The notes beneath the pieces were generated by a model. The model did no database searches. It had not been told where the DNA came from and saw only the letters and a program-made list of their open reading frames with translations. From UBA10110 sp964354145 (lineage in GTDB: Bacteria; Patescibacteriota; Kazan-3B-28; UBA10110), in NCBI GenBank assembly GCA_964354145.1, contig CAYGXX010000001.1:1-39413 (forward strand): DNA of 39,413 bases. The letters are read 5' to 3'. The position numbers and the translations under genes were made by a program. Of this stretch, positions 24,418-31,690 are shown in pieces. How positions within the stretch are numbered: position 1 is the first letter of the stretch; each line of letters begins with the position of its first letter.

Positions 24418-24666
24418 TTAGGCTTTGTAAACTTCGGTGCCTTCCTTAAGCGGTTGGTCAACCTTGATTCCTACGATAGCACCTTTGCTAGCCGAGTCAA
24501 CCTGAGCCTTTTCGATCTGGATAGAGTTAATGGTTTGTTCGGTCTTTTCGTCTCCCTTCACAAACTTGACGGCATCGCCGGTTTTCAGGGTATCCTTTAG
24601 TTCGATAATCGCTACTCCGATCTTATCGTAGTAGTGAGTGATCTTACCAATTAATTGGTTAGCCAT
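24418..24666 (-). CDS. EF-Tu domain 2-like small protein
   Basis: An 82-residue beta-barrel protein: LIGKITHYYDKIGVAIIEL, then LKTGDAVKFV, and AIVGIKVDQPLKEGTEVYKA match the second domain of translational GTPases without the GTPase. It is often named translation elongation factor-like protein and is common in Patescibacteria and archaea. The ATG at 24666 follows GGAGG by 6 bases; an ATG five codons upstream overlaps that site and is rejected. First gene of a likely operon with the 71-residue protein, pth and perhaps mfd. Confidence 0.8.
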   Translation of the reverse strand: MANQLIGKITHYYDKIGVAIIELKDTLKTGDAVKFVKGDEKTEQTINSIQIEKAQVDSASKGAIVGIKVDQPLKEGTEVYKA

Positions 24667-24702
24667 TTTGCCTCCTCCCATGGGTTAGGATATGACAAGG
24701 AC

Positions 24703-24708
24703 ATTATA
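24703..24708 (-). promoter_or_regulatory. -10 box for the EF-Tu-like gene
   Basis: TATAAT on the - strand with TGT before it; -35 is poor. Predicted leader about 30 bases. Confidence 0.5.
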
Positions 24709-24725
24709 ACATACAAGCAAAATAG

Positions 24726-24754
24726 TTGACTTTTAAGGAGATCCTTCGTATAGT
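24726..24754 (+). promoter_or_regulatory. Promoter of the 85-residue orphan
   Basis: TTGACT at 24726-24731, 17 bases, TATAGT at 24749-24754; divergent from the EF-Tu-like gene. Confidence 0.65.
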
Positions 24755-24793
24755 CTCTTTTGTATCTAAGCATGTTCCTTACGGGGTGATAAT

Positions 24794-25051
24794 ATGCCTA
24801 AAGGCGGTCCAGTAATAGATGGTTTGGTTCCTATGATGGGGCTAAAAGAGATTGAGAAAGCCCTCTCGACTAAGGAACTAATCCTGAATTATGATGCTAA
24901 GCTGGTTCGTGAATCCGGCTTAGTCCCATTCTTATCGCGGGGATTCGCCCCAGGGGCGGGGCCTTACCAAGTCTTGGACAAGTCCGGCAAAATAGTAGCA
25001 TCCTTCCAAACTATCGCCGGACTTAGTTTCTGGCTGAGCAGCCCTCAGTGA
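24794..25051 (+). CDS. Hypothetical protein (orphan, 85 aa)
   Basis: An unrecognised 85-residue protein. The first half is helical (LKEIEKALSTKELILNYDAK); the second half is a short beta region (YQVLDKSGKIVASF). It has its own promoter, a GGGGTG ribosome site 7 bases before the ATG, and a strong terminator, again a stand-alone unit. It is divergently placed against the EF-Tu-like operon and converges on der. Confidence 0.6.
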   Translation: MPKGGPVIDGLVPMMGLKEIEKALSTKELILNYDAKLVRESGLVPFLSRGFAPGAGPYQVLDKSGKIVASFQTIAGLSFWLSSPQ

Positions 25052-25086
25052 AACGGAACCATGTTGTTTACTTGACCCCTCCCGTC

Positions 25087-25114
25087 GCCGCGCTCACTCG
25101 AGCGCGGCTTTTTT
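25087..25114 (+). terminator. Terminator of the 85-residue orphan
   Basis: 8-bp stem gccgcgct / agcgcggc, loop cactcg, then six T. Confidence 0.9.
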
Positions 25115-25123
25115 ATAGTTATC

Positions 25124-26476
25124 CTACTTCTCAGAAGATGACTTGACGATATGCCAGCTAATAGGAGCGCCGGTGAGCGGATACTTCTGGCGGAGTTGTT
25201 TTTCTAAATAACGCATATAAGAAAAATGTAGCTCTTCGGGATAATTTACTTTCAATTTAATAGTGGGTGGGTTGACATTAATTTGGCTGGCAAAATAGAT
25301 TTTAGGCGATTTGCGCCGGCCCTTAGGTGGGTTAGATGCATAAGCATCACCAATTAAATTATTTAAAGTTTTGCTGGGGATTTTAGTATTGAGAGCTTCC
25401 CAAACTTTTAATATCTCGTCTATAATTTTGTCGGTGCGCTGGCCGGTCAGGGCGGAGATATATACTCGCGGCATCCAGGGCAGAAAAACAAATTTATGAT
25501 CCAGATATTTGTCAAACTCAGAGGTCACGCTGGGATTTTTTTCAATGATATCCCATTTATTGATGACCAAAATAGCGCCTTTCCTTTCCTCTTCAATGAT
25601 CTGGGCTACATGCAGATCTTGGGCTAATACCCCCTCAGCGGCATCAATAACCAGTAACGCAATATCTGCTTCTTTAACTGCCTTAATCACTAATAAAGAG
25701 CTGAACTTTTCAATTCCCTGATCGATTTTCCCTCGCCGCCGAAGCCCTGCAGTATCGGTTAATTCAATTTGTATATTTTTAATTGGTATTACGGTACGTA
25801 CCGTATCCCGGGTGGTGCCGGGGAGAGCGCTCACTAAGGATAATTTCTTTTTGGCTAGCTGGTTGATAAGAGTGGATTTCCCCGTATTGGGTCGGCCAAT
25901 AATCGCCACTTTTGTAATTTTTTTGTCATCCTGAGTTCGTTTTAAGATCTTTTTGGGTTGTTGCTTAAGTTGTTGCACTATGTTGTCCAGCATGTCCCCA
26001 ATCCCCCGCCCGGAAACCGCAGAGATCAAAATCGGTTCGCCCAACCCCAGTTTGTAGAATTCATGGGCAGAGATATCATATTGTTTGCCCTCAGCCTTGT
26101 TAATTGCCAAAGTCACTGGTTTGTTGAGTTTTCGGATTAATTCCGCCGCTTTCAGATCTTCCACTTGTTGGCCTTGCCTTGCATCCACCATAAAAATAAT
26201 TAAATCCGCTGCTTCTAGGGCGACTTTGACTTGTAGTAGAATATCTTTTTCTAGTTCTGATTGGGTGTCTAGTTCAATACCGGCAGTATCAGCCACAGTA
26301 AAGTCTAAGCCATTCCAGATAACATTTTCATACAAAATGTCGCGGGTGGTGCCGGGAATATGGCTTAAAATCGCCCGGTTTTTCCCGATGATTTTATTAA
26401 ACAAGGTGGACTTGCCCACATTGGGCCGTCCCACAATCGCCACTATATATCCCGGTGAAGTAGTTTTTTCTGTCAT
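25124..26476 (-). CDS. der: Der (EngA), double GTPase for 50S assembly
   Basis: Der helps mature the large ribosomal subunit. It has two GTPase domains (G1 motifs GRPNVGKST near residue 17 and GRPNTGKST near 200; both DTAG motifs) and a C-terminal KH-like domain (INVNPPTIKLKV). The first G4 motif is NKAE where NKxD is usual; the second is NKWD. The linker between the domains (KKILKRTQDDKK) is encoded by a copy of an intergenic palindromic repeat. There is no Shine-Dalgarno; a TAAAAT box lies 6 bases before the ATG, so the mRNA is probably leaderless. Confidence 0.95.
   Translation of the reverse strand: MTEKTTSPGYIVAIVGRPNVGKSTLFNKIIGKNRAILSHIPGTTRDILYENVIWNGLDFTVADTAGIELDTQSELEKDILLQVKVALEAADLIIFMVDARQGQQVEDLKAAELIRKLNKPVTLAINKAEGKQYDISAHEFYKLGLGEPILISAVSGRGIGDMLDNIVQQLKQQPKKILKRTQDDKKITKVAIIGRPNTGKSTLINQLAKKKLSLVSALPGTTRDTVRTVIPIKNIQIELTDTAGLRRRGKIDQGIEKFSSLLVIKAVKEADIALLVIDAAEGVLAQDLHVAQIIEEERKGAILVINKWDIIEKNPSVTSEFDKYLDHKFVFLPWMPRVYISALTGQRTDKIIDEILKVWEALNTKIPSKTLNNLIGDAYASNPPKGRRKSPKIYFASQINVNPPTIKLKVNYPEELHFSYMRYLEKQLRQKYPLTGAPISWHIVKSSSEK
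25925..25950. repeat. In-frame palindromic repeat inside der
   Basis: On the coding (-) strand these 26 bases match 10522-10547, an intergenic repeat, at 22 positions (agatc-taaa-cga--tcaggatgac). It encodes part of the linker between the two GTPase domains, where an insertion would be harmless. Confidence 0.75.
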
Positions 26477-26482
26477 AGTCTT

Positions 26483-26488
26483 ATTTTA
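26483..26488 (-). promoter_or_regulatory. -10 box at the leaderless der start
   Basis: TAAAAT, then aagact, then ATG. The spacer is identical to that of gatC. Confidence 0.5.
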
Positions 26489-26489
26489 C

Positions 26490-26547
26490 GTCATCCTGCC
26501 TGCCCACCATAGCCTTGGCGACGGTGGGAATTTATTTCAGGATCCTG
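26490..26547. repeat. Intergenic palindromic repeat upstream of der
   Basis: gtcatcctg at one end and caggatcctg at the other, with an inner hairpin cccacc/ggtggg (26503-26508, 26523-26528). Same style of ends as the repeats at 10522 and 35905. Confidence 0.6.
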
Positions 26548-26558
26548 CTTTAATAAAG

Positions 26559-26582
26559 GGAACCCTCACTTACATGAGGGTT
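26559..26582 (-). terminator. Hairpin at the end of the 60-residue membrane gene
   Basis: aaccctca / tgagggtt with a 6-base loop, overlapping the stop codon; T-rich but no clean T run on the - strand. Confidence 0.55.
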
Positions 26583-26748
26583 TAAAGGAGAGATGGAGTG
26601 CACACACACCCAGGCCCAAACAGATCCCGGTGAGCGCACTCAGAACATATTTCACCGTTTCTGGGGTCAAGGAGAGCCAAATAGAATACAAGAGAATCCC
26701 GACGCCTAGGATAGTAAATACTATTCCATAGGAGCGCAACGGTATCAT
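26566..26748 (-). CDS. Small double-membrane-span protein
   Basis: A 60-residue protein that is almost only two transmembrane helices (IVFTILGVGILLYSIWLSL and VLSALTGICLGLGVCALHL) with a short basic tail. The ATG at 26748 is chosen because GGAGG lies 6 bases upstream; a TTG four codons earlier overlaps the ribosome site. Function unknown. It stands between der and dacA, flanked by palindromic repeats on both sides. Confidence 0.6.
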   Translation of the reverse strand: MIPLRSYGIVFTILGVGILLYSIWLSLTPETVKYVLSALTGICLGLGVCALHLSFKPSCK

Positions 26749-26817
26749 TGTAACCTCCAAGGTTCAGGATAGGGTAAGCATACCAAAAGACCTGCTCCTG
26801 TAAAGAGTTTTCCTAAT

Positions 26818-26945
26818 GTCATTCCCGCGAAGGCGGGAATCCAGACAGAAACAGAAAAAGGAAAATGTTTTTGTTTATTTTTTTGTCTAGATTCCGGGTC
26901 CCGCCAGGGCCAGAGCCCTCTGGGCGGAGGCAAGCCCGGAATGAC
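26818..26945. repeat. MITE-like palindromic element, copy 1
   Basis: 128 bp with inverted ends (gtcattcccg and cggaatgac). It contains a left hairpin attcccgc/gcgggaat, an A/T-rich middle where agacagaaacagaaaaa pairs with a T-rich stretch ending tgtct, and a right arm that holds ccgccagggc-cagagccctc. That right arm is the same sequence type as the in-frame inserts in uvrC. Copy 2 is at 35905-36019. Confidence 0.75.
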
Positions 26946-26959
26946 GAAAGGAGAGGGGG

Positions 26960-27880
26960 CTACAGGGGTTCGATCCAGTTGTAGGCGTTGAGTGCCCAAT
27001 CTAAGAGGGTTTTGCCTTCAGCAAATCGGTCAGGGCTGTTAAGCAACACGGCGATCACGGTTTGGTTGCTTTCCCCTTTGGCGGCGACCACCAGAGACTC
27101 CCCCGCATTGTCAGTGGTGCCAGTTTTAACGCCGATGATGTTTAGATATTGCCCCACCAGTTTATTGGTGTTTGTTAAATTATGTTGCAGTTTTCCATAC
27201 ACATCCATTACAGTGGTTTTTTTAATGGAAACAATATCGCGAAAGACTTCATTTTGCAGGGCGATACTCGTCAATTTAGCTAGGTCCTGGGCGCAAGAAT
27301 AGTGACCCTTTTCATCAGCTCCCCAGGCATTGGTGAAGTGGCTGCAGTCTAATCCCAAGGAAATGGCATAGGCATTCATTGCCGCCACAAACTGTTCTTC
27401 GCTGCCCAGCGTGCCTTCTGCCAGAGCATAAGCTGCATCATTAGCAGATTCAATCAAAGCTCCGCGAAGAAGGTTATCAATCGTCATTTTTTCGCCGACC
27501 GCTAAATACATCCGGGAGCCGCTGACTGTAGTGGCGGCTTCTGACACGGTATAAACCTCATCAAGATCAGATTTGTTGTTCAGCACAACTAGCGAGGTCA
27601 TAATCTTAGTAATGCTGGCGATAGCCATTTGCTTATCAGGTTCTTTAGCAAATAGAACTTTCCCGGTATCTAGATCGGTTACGATAGCGGAGGTAGAGTT
27701 GATGACGGGGTCAGAATAGAGAATATCTCGGATGGGTTCGGGGCGCAGGAATTGTGCGGCCAAAGTATGCAGAGAGTAGGCCTCCGGATCGATTAAAATC
27801 CCCCACAGATTGTCTTTCATCACGGCTGTTGAGCCCGTGAGGTAGTTGAGAATAACTAAAAGGATAGCAATGGTTTTCAT
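26960..27880 (-). CDS. D-alanyl-D-alanine carboxypeptidase (S11)
   Basis: A penicillin-binding protein of the DacA type that trims the last D-Ala of peptidoglycan stem peptides outside the membrane. The three active-site motifs are present: SITK (Ser89, Lys92), SAN (Ser145) and KTG (VKTGTTDNAG near residue 255). The first 20 residues are hydrophobic (TIAILLVILNYLTGSTAV) and act as signal or anchor. No C-terminal amphipathic anchor is seen, and at 306 residues it is short. It lies 93 bases downstream of aspS with a palindromic repeat between them. No Shine-Dalgarno. Confidence 0.9.
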   Translation of the reverse strand: MKTIAILLVILNYLTGSTAVMKDNLWGILIDPEAYSLHTLAAQFLRPEPIRDILYSDPVINSTSAIVTDLDTGKVLFAKEPDKQMAIASITKIMTSLVVLNNKSDLDEVYTVSEAATTVSGSRMYLAVGEKMTIDNLLRGALIESANDAAYALAEGTLGSEEQFVAAMNAYAISLGLDCSHFTNAWGADEKGHYSCAQDLAKLTSIALQNEVFRDIVSIKKTTVMDVYGKLQHNLTNTNKLVGQYLNIIGVKTGTTDNAGESLVVAAKGESNQTVIAVLLNSPDRFAEGKTLLDWALNAYNWIEPL

Positions 27881-27890
27881 TTTATGGTAG

Positions 27891-27966
27891 TCCCTCGACT
27901 CCGTCCCGCGAATGCAGGGACTTCGCTCGGGAAATAACAGTTAATCTCTGAGCAAAGTCGAAGAGT
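27891..27966. repeat. Palindromic repeat between aspS and dacA
   Basis: Contains gtccc/gggac around gcgaatgca, the segment tcccgcgaatgcaggga, and cttcgctcgggaa with a related agcaaagtcgaaga. It fills most of the gap. Confidence 0.55.
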
Positions 27967-27973
27967 TACATTA

Positions 27974-29359
27974 TTATTTAATGATTTTTAATCCTAATTC
28001 TTTAAGAGTGGCGGCGTCCACTTCGCGAGGAGCGTTCATCATAGGATCGCGGGCTTTATCCGTTTTCGGGAAGGCAATTACCTCGCGGATGTTTGGTTCG
28101 TTGGCTAGAATCATTACGAAACGGTCAATACCCGGAGCGATCCCTCCATGCGGCGGGACGCCATATTTAAATGCTTCTAACATATGGCCAAATTTGGACT
28201 GAATCTCTTCGTCTTTCAGGCCTAAAATAGAAAAAATCTTGGCAAGAGTTTTGGGATCGTGGATTCTAATGCTCCCGGAAGCAATCTCAAAACCGTTCAA
28301 AACTAAATCATAAGAACTGCTGGTAACGTTCAAGGGATCAGTATCTAACTTGTCCTCTTGGTCTGGCTTAAAAGCAGTGAAGGGGTGATGGGATGATTCA
28401 ACGGCCCCTGTTTTGGCGTTCTTTTCAAATAGCGGGAAATCCACAATCCAAGCAAAGGCTAATTCATCGGAGTCATCCTTGTCTTTGCGCAAGTCGGGCT
28501 TATCAGTTTTATATTTTTTGATTGCATCGGCATAGGTTAAGCGCGGCCAAGGCGTTTTGGTGATTTCTTTTTCCGGTATGATTTTTTCTATCAAGCCGGT
28601 AAATAATTCTTCGGTTAACTTCAGAATATCCTCTTCTTCCACGAATGACATTTCTAAATCCAACTGGGTGAATTCCGGTTGGCGGTCTCCCCGGTTATCC
28701 TCATCCCGCATGCACTTGGCGATTTGGTAGTACTTGTCCAGCCCGGCGACCATCAGGAGCTGCTTATACTGCTGGGGGCTCTGGGGGAGGGCGTAGAACT
28801 TGCCAGGATAGATCCTAGAGGGCACGAGGTAGTCCCGAGCGCCTTCGGGGGTAGCTGAGGTGATGATAGGGGTTTCTACTTCAATGAACCCCTTTTCGTT
28901 CAGGAAGTTGCGGATGTAGGTGATAACTTTGTGTCTCAAAATAATGTTGTTTTTCATCCGTTCGTGCCGGAGGTCCAAGTAGCGATATTTTAGACGAGTC
29001 TCCTCGTCGGTCACTTTTTCTTGATCAATTTCAAAAGGAAGCGCTTTTGCGGTGTTGATAATCTGTAGCTCTTCTGCTTTCACTTCGATATCGCCGGTTT
29101 CCAGTTTGGGGTTGCGGTATTGCTCCCCTCTTTTGACTGCTTTGCCAGTTACAGCCACCACAAATTCTGACTTAATATCTTTAATTAAGTCGGATTTGGT
29201 GTCATCAAAGACTATTTGGATGAGCCCGGATACATCCCGAAGATCCATAAATACAATCTGGCCCATATTGCGGATGCTATGGACCCAGCCCTTAAGCGTG
29301 ATGATTTCTCCGGTATGTTTTAACGCTTCCTTAGCTAAAACTCGCTCCATATCACTCAT
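27974..29359 (-). CDS. aspS: Aspartyl-tRNA synthetase lacking the GAD insertion
   Basis: AspRS charges tRNA(Asp). The N-terminal OB anticodon-binding domain (GEIITLKGWVHSIRNMG) and class II motifs are clear: motif 2 FRDE-like block (CMRDEDNRGDRQPEFTQLD) and motif 3 (GIAPGIDRFVM). At about 461 residues it is some 130 shorter than usual bacterial AspRS; the GAD domain normally between DKPDLR and VDFPLF is replaced by a short DKDDSDE stretch. With GatCAB present it may also charge tRNA(Asn) with Asp, which is inference. The ATG at 29359 is chosen over an in-frame ATG 19 codons upstream, since a TATGAT box sits 12 bases before 29359. No Shine-Dalgarno. Confidence 0.93.
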   Translation of the reverse strand: MSDMERVLAKEALKHTGEIITLKGWVHSIRNMGQIVFMDLRDVSGLIQIVFDDTKSDLIKDIKSEFVVAVTGKAVKRGEQYRNPKLETGDIEVKAEELQIINTAKALPFEIDQEKVTDEETRLKYRYLDLRHERMKNNIILRHKVITYIRNFLNEKGFIEVETPIITSATPEGARDYLVPSRIYPGKFYALPQSPQQYKQLLMVAGLDKYYQIAKCMRDEDNRGDRQPEFTQLDLEMSFVEEEDILKLTEELFTGLIEKIIPEKEITKTPWPRLTYADAIKKYKTDKPDLRKDKDDSDELAFAWIVDFPLFEKNAKTGAVESSHHPFTAFKPDQEDKLDTDPLNVTSSSYDLVLNGFEIASGSIRIHDPKTLAKIFSILGLKDEEIQSKFGHMLEAFKYGVPPHGGIAPGIDRFVMILANEPNIREVIAFPKTDKARDPMMNAPREVDAATLKELGLKIIK

Positions 29360-29371
29360 TTTTACTTTTTT

Positions 29372-29377
29372 ATCATA
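29372..29377 (-). promoter_or_regulatory. -10 box of aspS
   Basis: TATGAT with TGG before it (extended -10), 12 bases before the ATG; leader would be about 5-6 bases. Confidence 0.5.
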
Positions 29378-29431
29378 CCATAACCACTGATAACACTGAT
29401 TACGGACAGATTTCACTGATAACTACCGATT

Positions 29432-29458
29432 GTCATCCCGACCGTAGTGGAGGGATCT
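29432..29458. repeat. Short palindromic repeat between divergent genes
   Basis: gtcatcccgac with agggatct, same end motif as the other repeats. Next to it are three near-copies of cactgataac (29386-29423). Confidence 0.5.
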
Positions 29459-29466
29459 AACTATGC

Positions 29467-29472
29467 TACAAT
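29467..29472 (+). promoter_or_regulatory. -10 box of the 128-residue orphan
   Basis: TACAAT with TGC before it (extended -10). -35 not convincing. Confidence 0.45.
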
Positions 29473-29524
29473 GTAAAACTATTGCCCGATAAGGGTATCT
29501 TTGAAAAAAAGGAGGTGATAGTGG

Positions 29525-29911
29525 ATGAGTGCGAAAACGCCTCGTCTGCATGCGCTCGATGTCAAACTAATTGATCTCGAGGAAATCGAACGGTTAGCCG
29601 AGGCTTGGGAAGAGGAGCCTCACGTGTATCTGGACTACTCTTGTGGCAGGCTAACTGTGACGATAAAATGTCATTGGGCGGATGCATTGAAACCGGAACT
29701 GAACCACGTTGCGGGCATTGATTTCCCCACAGTAAGGTATGATGGTAAAAATTGGTTAGTCTATCGAGGGAAGAGGCCTGGGCGTGTCAGCCACATTCTC
29801 ACTAACCGTAAAGGGAATATATTCCTTCCTCAAGATAAACGGTTACCCAAACCGTTTCGCGACTTCCTAGCTGTCATACGAAATGCGGCTCTCCAGCCAC
29901 CGCAGAAATGA
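29525..29911 (+). CDS. Hypothetical protein (orphan, 128 aa)
   Basis: An unrecognised 128-residue soluble protein, basic in its second half (KRPGRVSHILTNRKGN). Two cysteines are present (YSCGR, IKCHW) but no metal site is clear. AAGGAGGTGAT, a near full match to the anti-Shine-Dalgarno, ends 6 bases before the ATG, which is among the strongest ribosome sites in the window. Own -10 box and own terminator. It lies divergent from aspS. Confidence 0.6.
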   Translation: MSAKTPRLHALDVKLIDLEEIERLAEAWEEEPHVYLDYSCGRLTVTIKCHWADALKPELNHVAGIDFPTVRYDGKNWLVYRGKRPGRVSHILTNRKGNIFLPQDKRLPKPFRDFLAVIRNAALQPPQK

Positions 29912-29937
29912 AAGTAAGGTTGCTTTCCTTGCTCTTT

Positions 29938-29963
29938 GCTCCGCCTAACGCGCGGGGCTTTTT
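29938..29963 (+). terminator. Terminator of the 128-residue orphan
   Basis: gctccgc / gcggggc (one G-U on the + strand), loop ctaacgc, then ttttt. Confidence 0.85.
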
Positions 29964-30249
29964 ATTTGCCGACAAACATCCGGGCGAGAGAATTGAAGAT
30001 GTTTTGGAGAACTGGCAGTACGCCCGGAAAGACCACGACTAATAAGATTAACCAGAGCCAGTTGCGCCTGATTAGATTCCACATAAATCCCGCCACTGCC
30101 AGAAAAATGATAGCGGAAACCACCCACTGATACTGCACAGGAAAAACCGAAATAAATTGGTTGTAAATAGTAAAAATCCGTTCAAAAATTCCTTTAGTGG
30201 CCTCCTCAGTCACTTTGTTGGCGATTGCATTTACAATTTCGTTTTCCAT
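29962..30249 (-). CDS. Membrane protein with two helices, unknown function
   Basis: A 95-residue protein: an N-terminal amphipathic part (IVNAIANKVTEEATKGIFER), then two transmembrane helices (WVVSAIIFLAVAGFMW and WLWLILLVVVFPGVLPVL) joined by IRRN. The start ATG has an A/T-rich upstream region without a Shine-Dalgarno. It converges with the orphan at 29525; its stop touches that gene's terminator. Function unknown. Confidence 0.6.
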   Translation of the reverse strand: MENEIVNAIANKVTEEATKGIFERIFTIYNQFISVFPVQYQWVVSAIIFLAVAGFMWNLIRRNWLWLILLVVVFPGVLPVLQNIFNSLARMFVGK

Positions 30250-30308
30250 ATTTTTGTTTAATTAGCAGTAACGACTTTATTTAACCAGAAAATACTGTTT
30301 ATTCCAAC

Positions 30309-30332
30309 AAAAAACCCCGCCGTTGCAGGGTT
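30309..30332 (-). terminator. Terminator of the 188-residue orphan
   Basis: On the - strand aaccctgc pairs with gcggggtt (one G-U), loop aacg, followed by tttttt. Confidence 0.8.
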
Positions 30333-30370
30333 GGTTGGAAAGGTGCGGTAGCTCTTACTGCCTTACGATC

Positions 30371-30937
30371 CTACTTTGGGGCTAAGGGACACTTGCTCTG
30401 GCCTCCCTTGTAGGGAGATGTGATCTTCTTCAAGAGTCGGATGTATCGATCGATTAGCTTCGGACTGATCTTGCGACCTCTTTTCTTGCGACCTCTTTTC
30501 TGGGAGAGCAAAGCCAGTATTTCCTGTTTTGGAACCGACTGGAGTGAGTGAATGCGTAAAAGAGCAAATAATAACCGGTCGCACATGCAGTTGGGTCTCT
30601 CGCTTCGGCCCCTGAACCCAGCCAGATTCTCTAGGGCATGTTCGCACCTGGATGCCGGCCGGTAGCCACAGAAATCGAAATCAAGAGAGAAATCAAGAGA
30701 CTCTGTCTGTTCCCCTGGGATATTGAAGATTTGCTGCAGTACTTGCAGTAGCGCATCGCCGTGAGGGCAAATGCCAACTTCCGATAGTGTTTTGAGGATC
30801 TCGGGATATTTCCTAGGCAGATTGACAGTTCTCGAACATGATGAGGTGAGATTCTGCATTATCTCTGCCAGGATTTCCTCGGGTTTTGATAGTGGTATCC
30901 CTTCGAGGAGCTCTTCGATATCATCGGGTATACCCAT
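30371..30937 (-). CDS. Hypothetical protein (orphan, 188 aa)
   Basis: An unrecognised protein with an acidic N-terminus, six cysteines in the middle (SSCSR, GICPHG, DFCGY, SRCEH, NCMCD), and a basic C-terminus (KRGRKKRGRKISPKLIDRY) with a helix. The repeated RGRKK comes from a 15-base tandem duplication at 30470-30498. AAAGGAGGTGAT lies directly upstream of the ATG (4 bases), again a very strong ribosome site. The Cys-rich middle could bind zinc and the basic tail nucleic acid, but this is only suggestion. Probably cotranscribed with the gene at 31004. Confidence 0.6.
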   Translation of the reverse strand: MGIPDDIEELLEGIPLSKPEEILAEIMQNLTSSCSRTVNLPRKYPEILKTLSEVGICPHGDALLQVLQQIFNIPGEQTESLDFSLDFDFCGYRPASRCEHALENLAGFRGRSERPNCMCDRLLFALLRIHSLQSVPKQEILALLSQKRGRKKRGRKISPKLIDRYIRLLKKITSPYKGGQSKCPLAPK

Positions 30938-31003
30938 TTGGTATCACCTCCTTTGTCAATGTGGTTTTTGGGATGCACTACCCCGTGCCGTAAGTTTTGC
31001 GGG

Positions 31004-31429
31004 TTATGCGGGAACGGCTACAGCAGCTCCCATTTCTTTGAGGATCGTTTGCGGATTAGCTTTTGACTCACTGAAGTGCTGTTTCCTGTTGGGAGGCCCC
31101 CAGATCATAATGCTGGACACTCCAGCCTGCACCAAGGCTTGGAGAAATTCTATGGCTTGCTCCCGATTCCCGTTGATGCCGAAGTGGGCTCTAATTTCCC
31201 AACTGCCGTCCGTTCCGATCTTGAGCCAGAACTGTTGAGGGCAACCCCCCTTGTGCCCTATCTCTCCGTAGCAGGCCTCTTTCCATTGGCTGCCTTTCTC
31301 GGTGAGCTCAGTGCCCGGGATGCAGGCCCAGATGTCGCAGACCCTTGCGATAAAGGTGACGATCGGATCCGAGTTGATAGCCTGGTCGCCTTTCCCTTTG
31401 GCCACTATTCCCGATACACACTCGATCAT
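31004..31429 (-). CDS. Hypothetical protein (orphan, 141 aa)
   Basis: An unrecognised protein with a beta-rich start, four cysteines (ARVCDIWACIP, ACYGE, GGCPQ) and a helical part (NREQAIEFLQALVQAGVSS) followed by IMIWGPP. AAAGGAGG lies 8 bases before the ATG. A promoter overlaps the terminator of the upstream isomerase gene. With the 188-residue gene it forms a two-gene unit; both are Cys-bearing and without relatives that I can name. Confidence 0.6.
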   Translation of the reverse strand: MIECVSGIVAKGKGDQAINSDPIVTFIARVCDIWACIPGTELTEKGSQWKEACYGEIGHKGGCPQQFWLKIGTDGSWEIRAHFGINGNREQAIEFLQALVQAGVSSIMIWGPPNRKQHFSESKANPQTILKEMGAAVAVPA

Positions 31430-31467
31430 AATGTACTCCTCCTTTTGAGGTGATTTTTGGTGACTTC

Positions 31468-31496
31468 AGATTATCAAAAAACGCTCCCAGCGTCAA
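31468..31496 (-). promoter_or_regulatory. Promoter of the two-orphan unit
   Basis: TTGACG, 17 bases, TAATCT on the - strand. The spacer is the terminator hairpin of the upstream gene. Confidence 0.5.
31475..31493 (-). terminator. Terminator of the isomerase operon
   Basis: On the - strand acgct ggg agcgt then tttttt. Its stem lies between the -35 and -10 boxes of the next promoter. Confidence 0.7.
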
Positions 31497-31539
31497 TTTC
31501 TGCTAACCCCGTAGCCCCGCAAAAAAATAGCACTTTATT

Positions 31540-31682
31540 GTTCGAACCTGCCTTGCCGGTACCTGTCTGCTCCTCGAGTCTGAGCCTCGGAGTCGAAGAC
31601 CGATAGGTAGAGGCAGGCGGAGTGAGAACTGCCAAAAGCGATAGTTCTCGCCCCGACGAGCGTCGCGGCTCGGACAGTAATA
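31540..31682. repeat. Palindrome-rich intergenic stretch
   Basis: GC-rich short palindromes (ctcc/ggag around tcgagtctgagcct; gaact/agttc; cgacgagcgtcg) with no credible gene. Probably composite repeats of the family seen elsewhere. Confidence 0.45.
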
Positions 31683-31690
31683 GTTTTAGA

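Noticed and set aside
26745..26999. Open frame of 84 codons on the - strand
   Set aside because: It is the translation of the MITE-like palindromic element (SVWIPAFAGMT is a typical product of this repeat).
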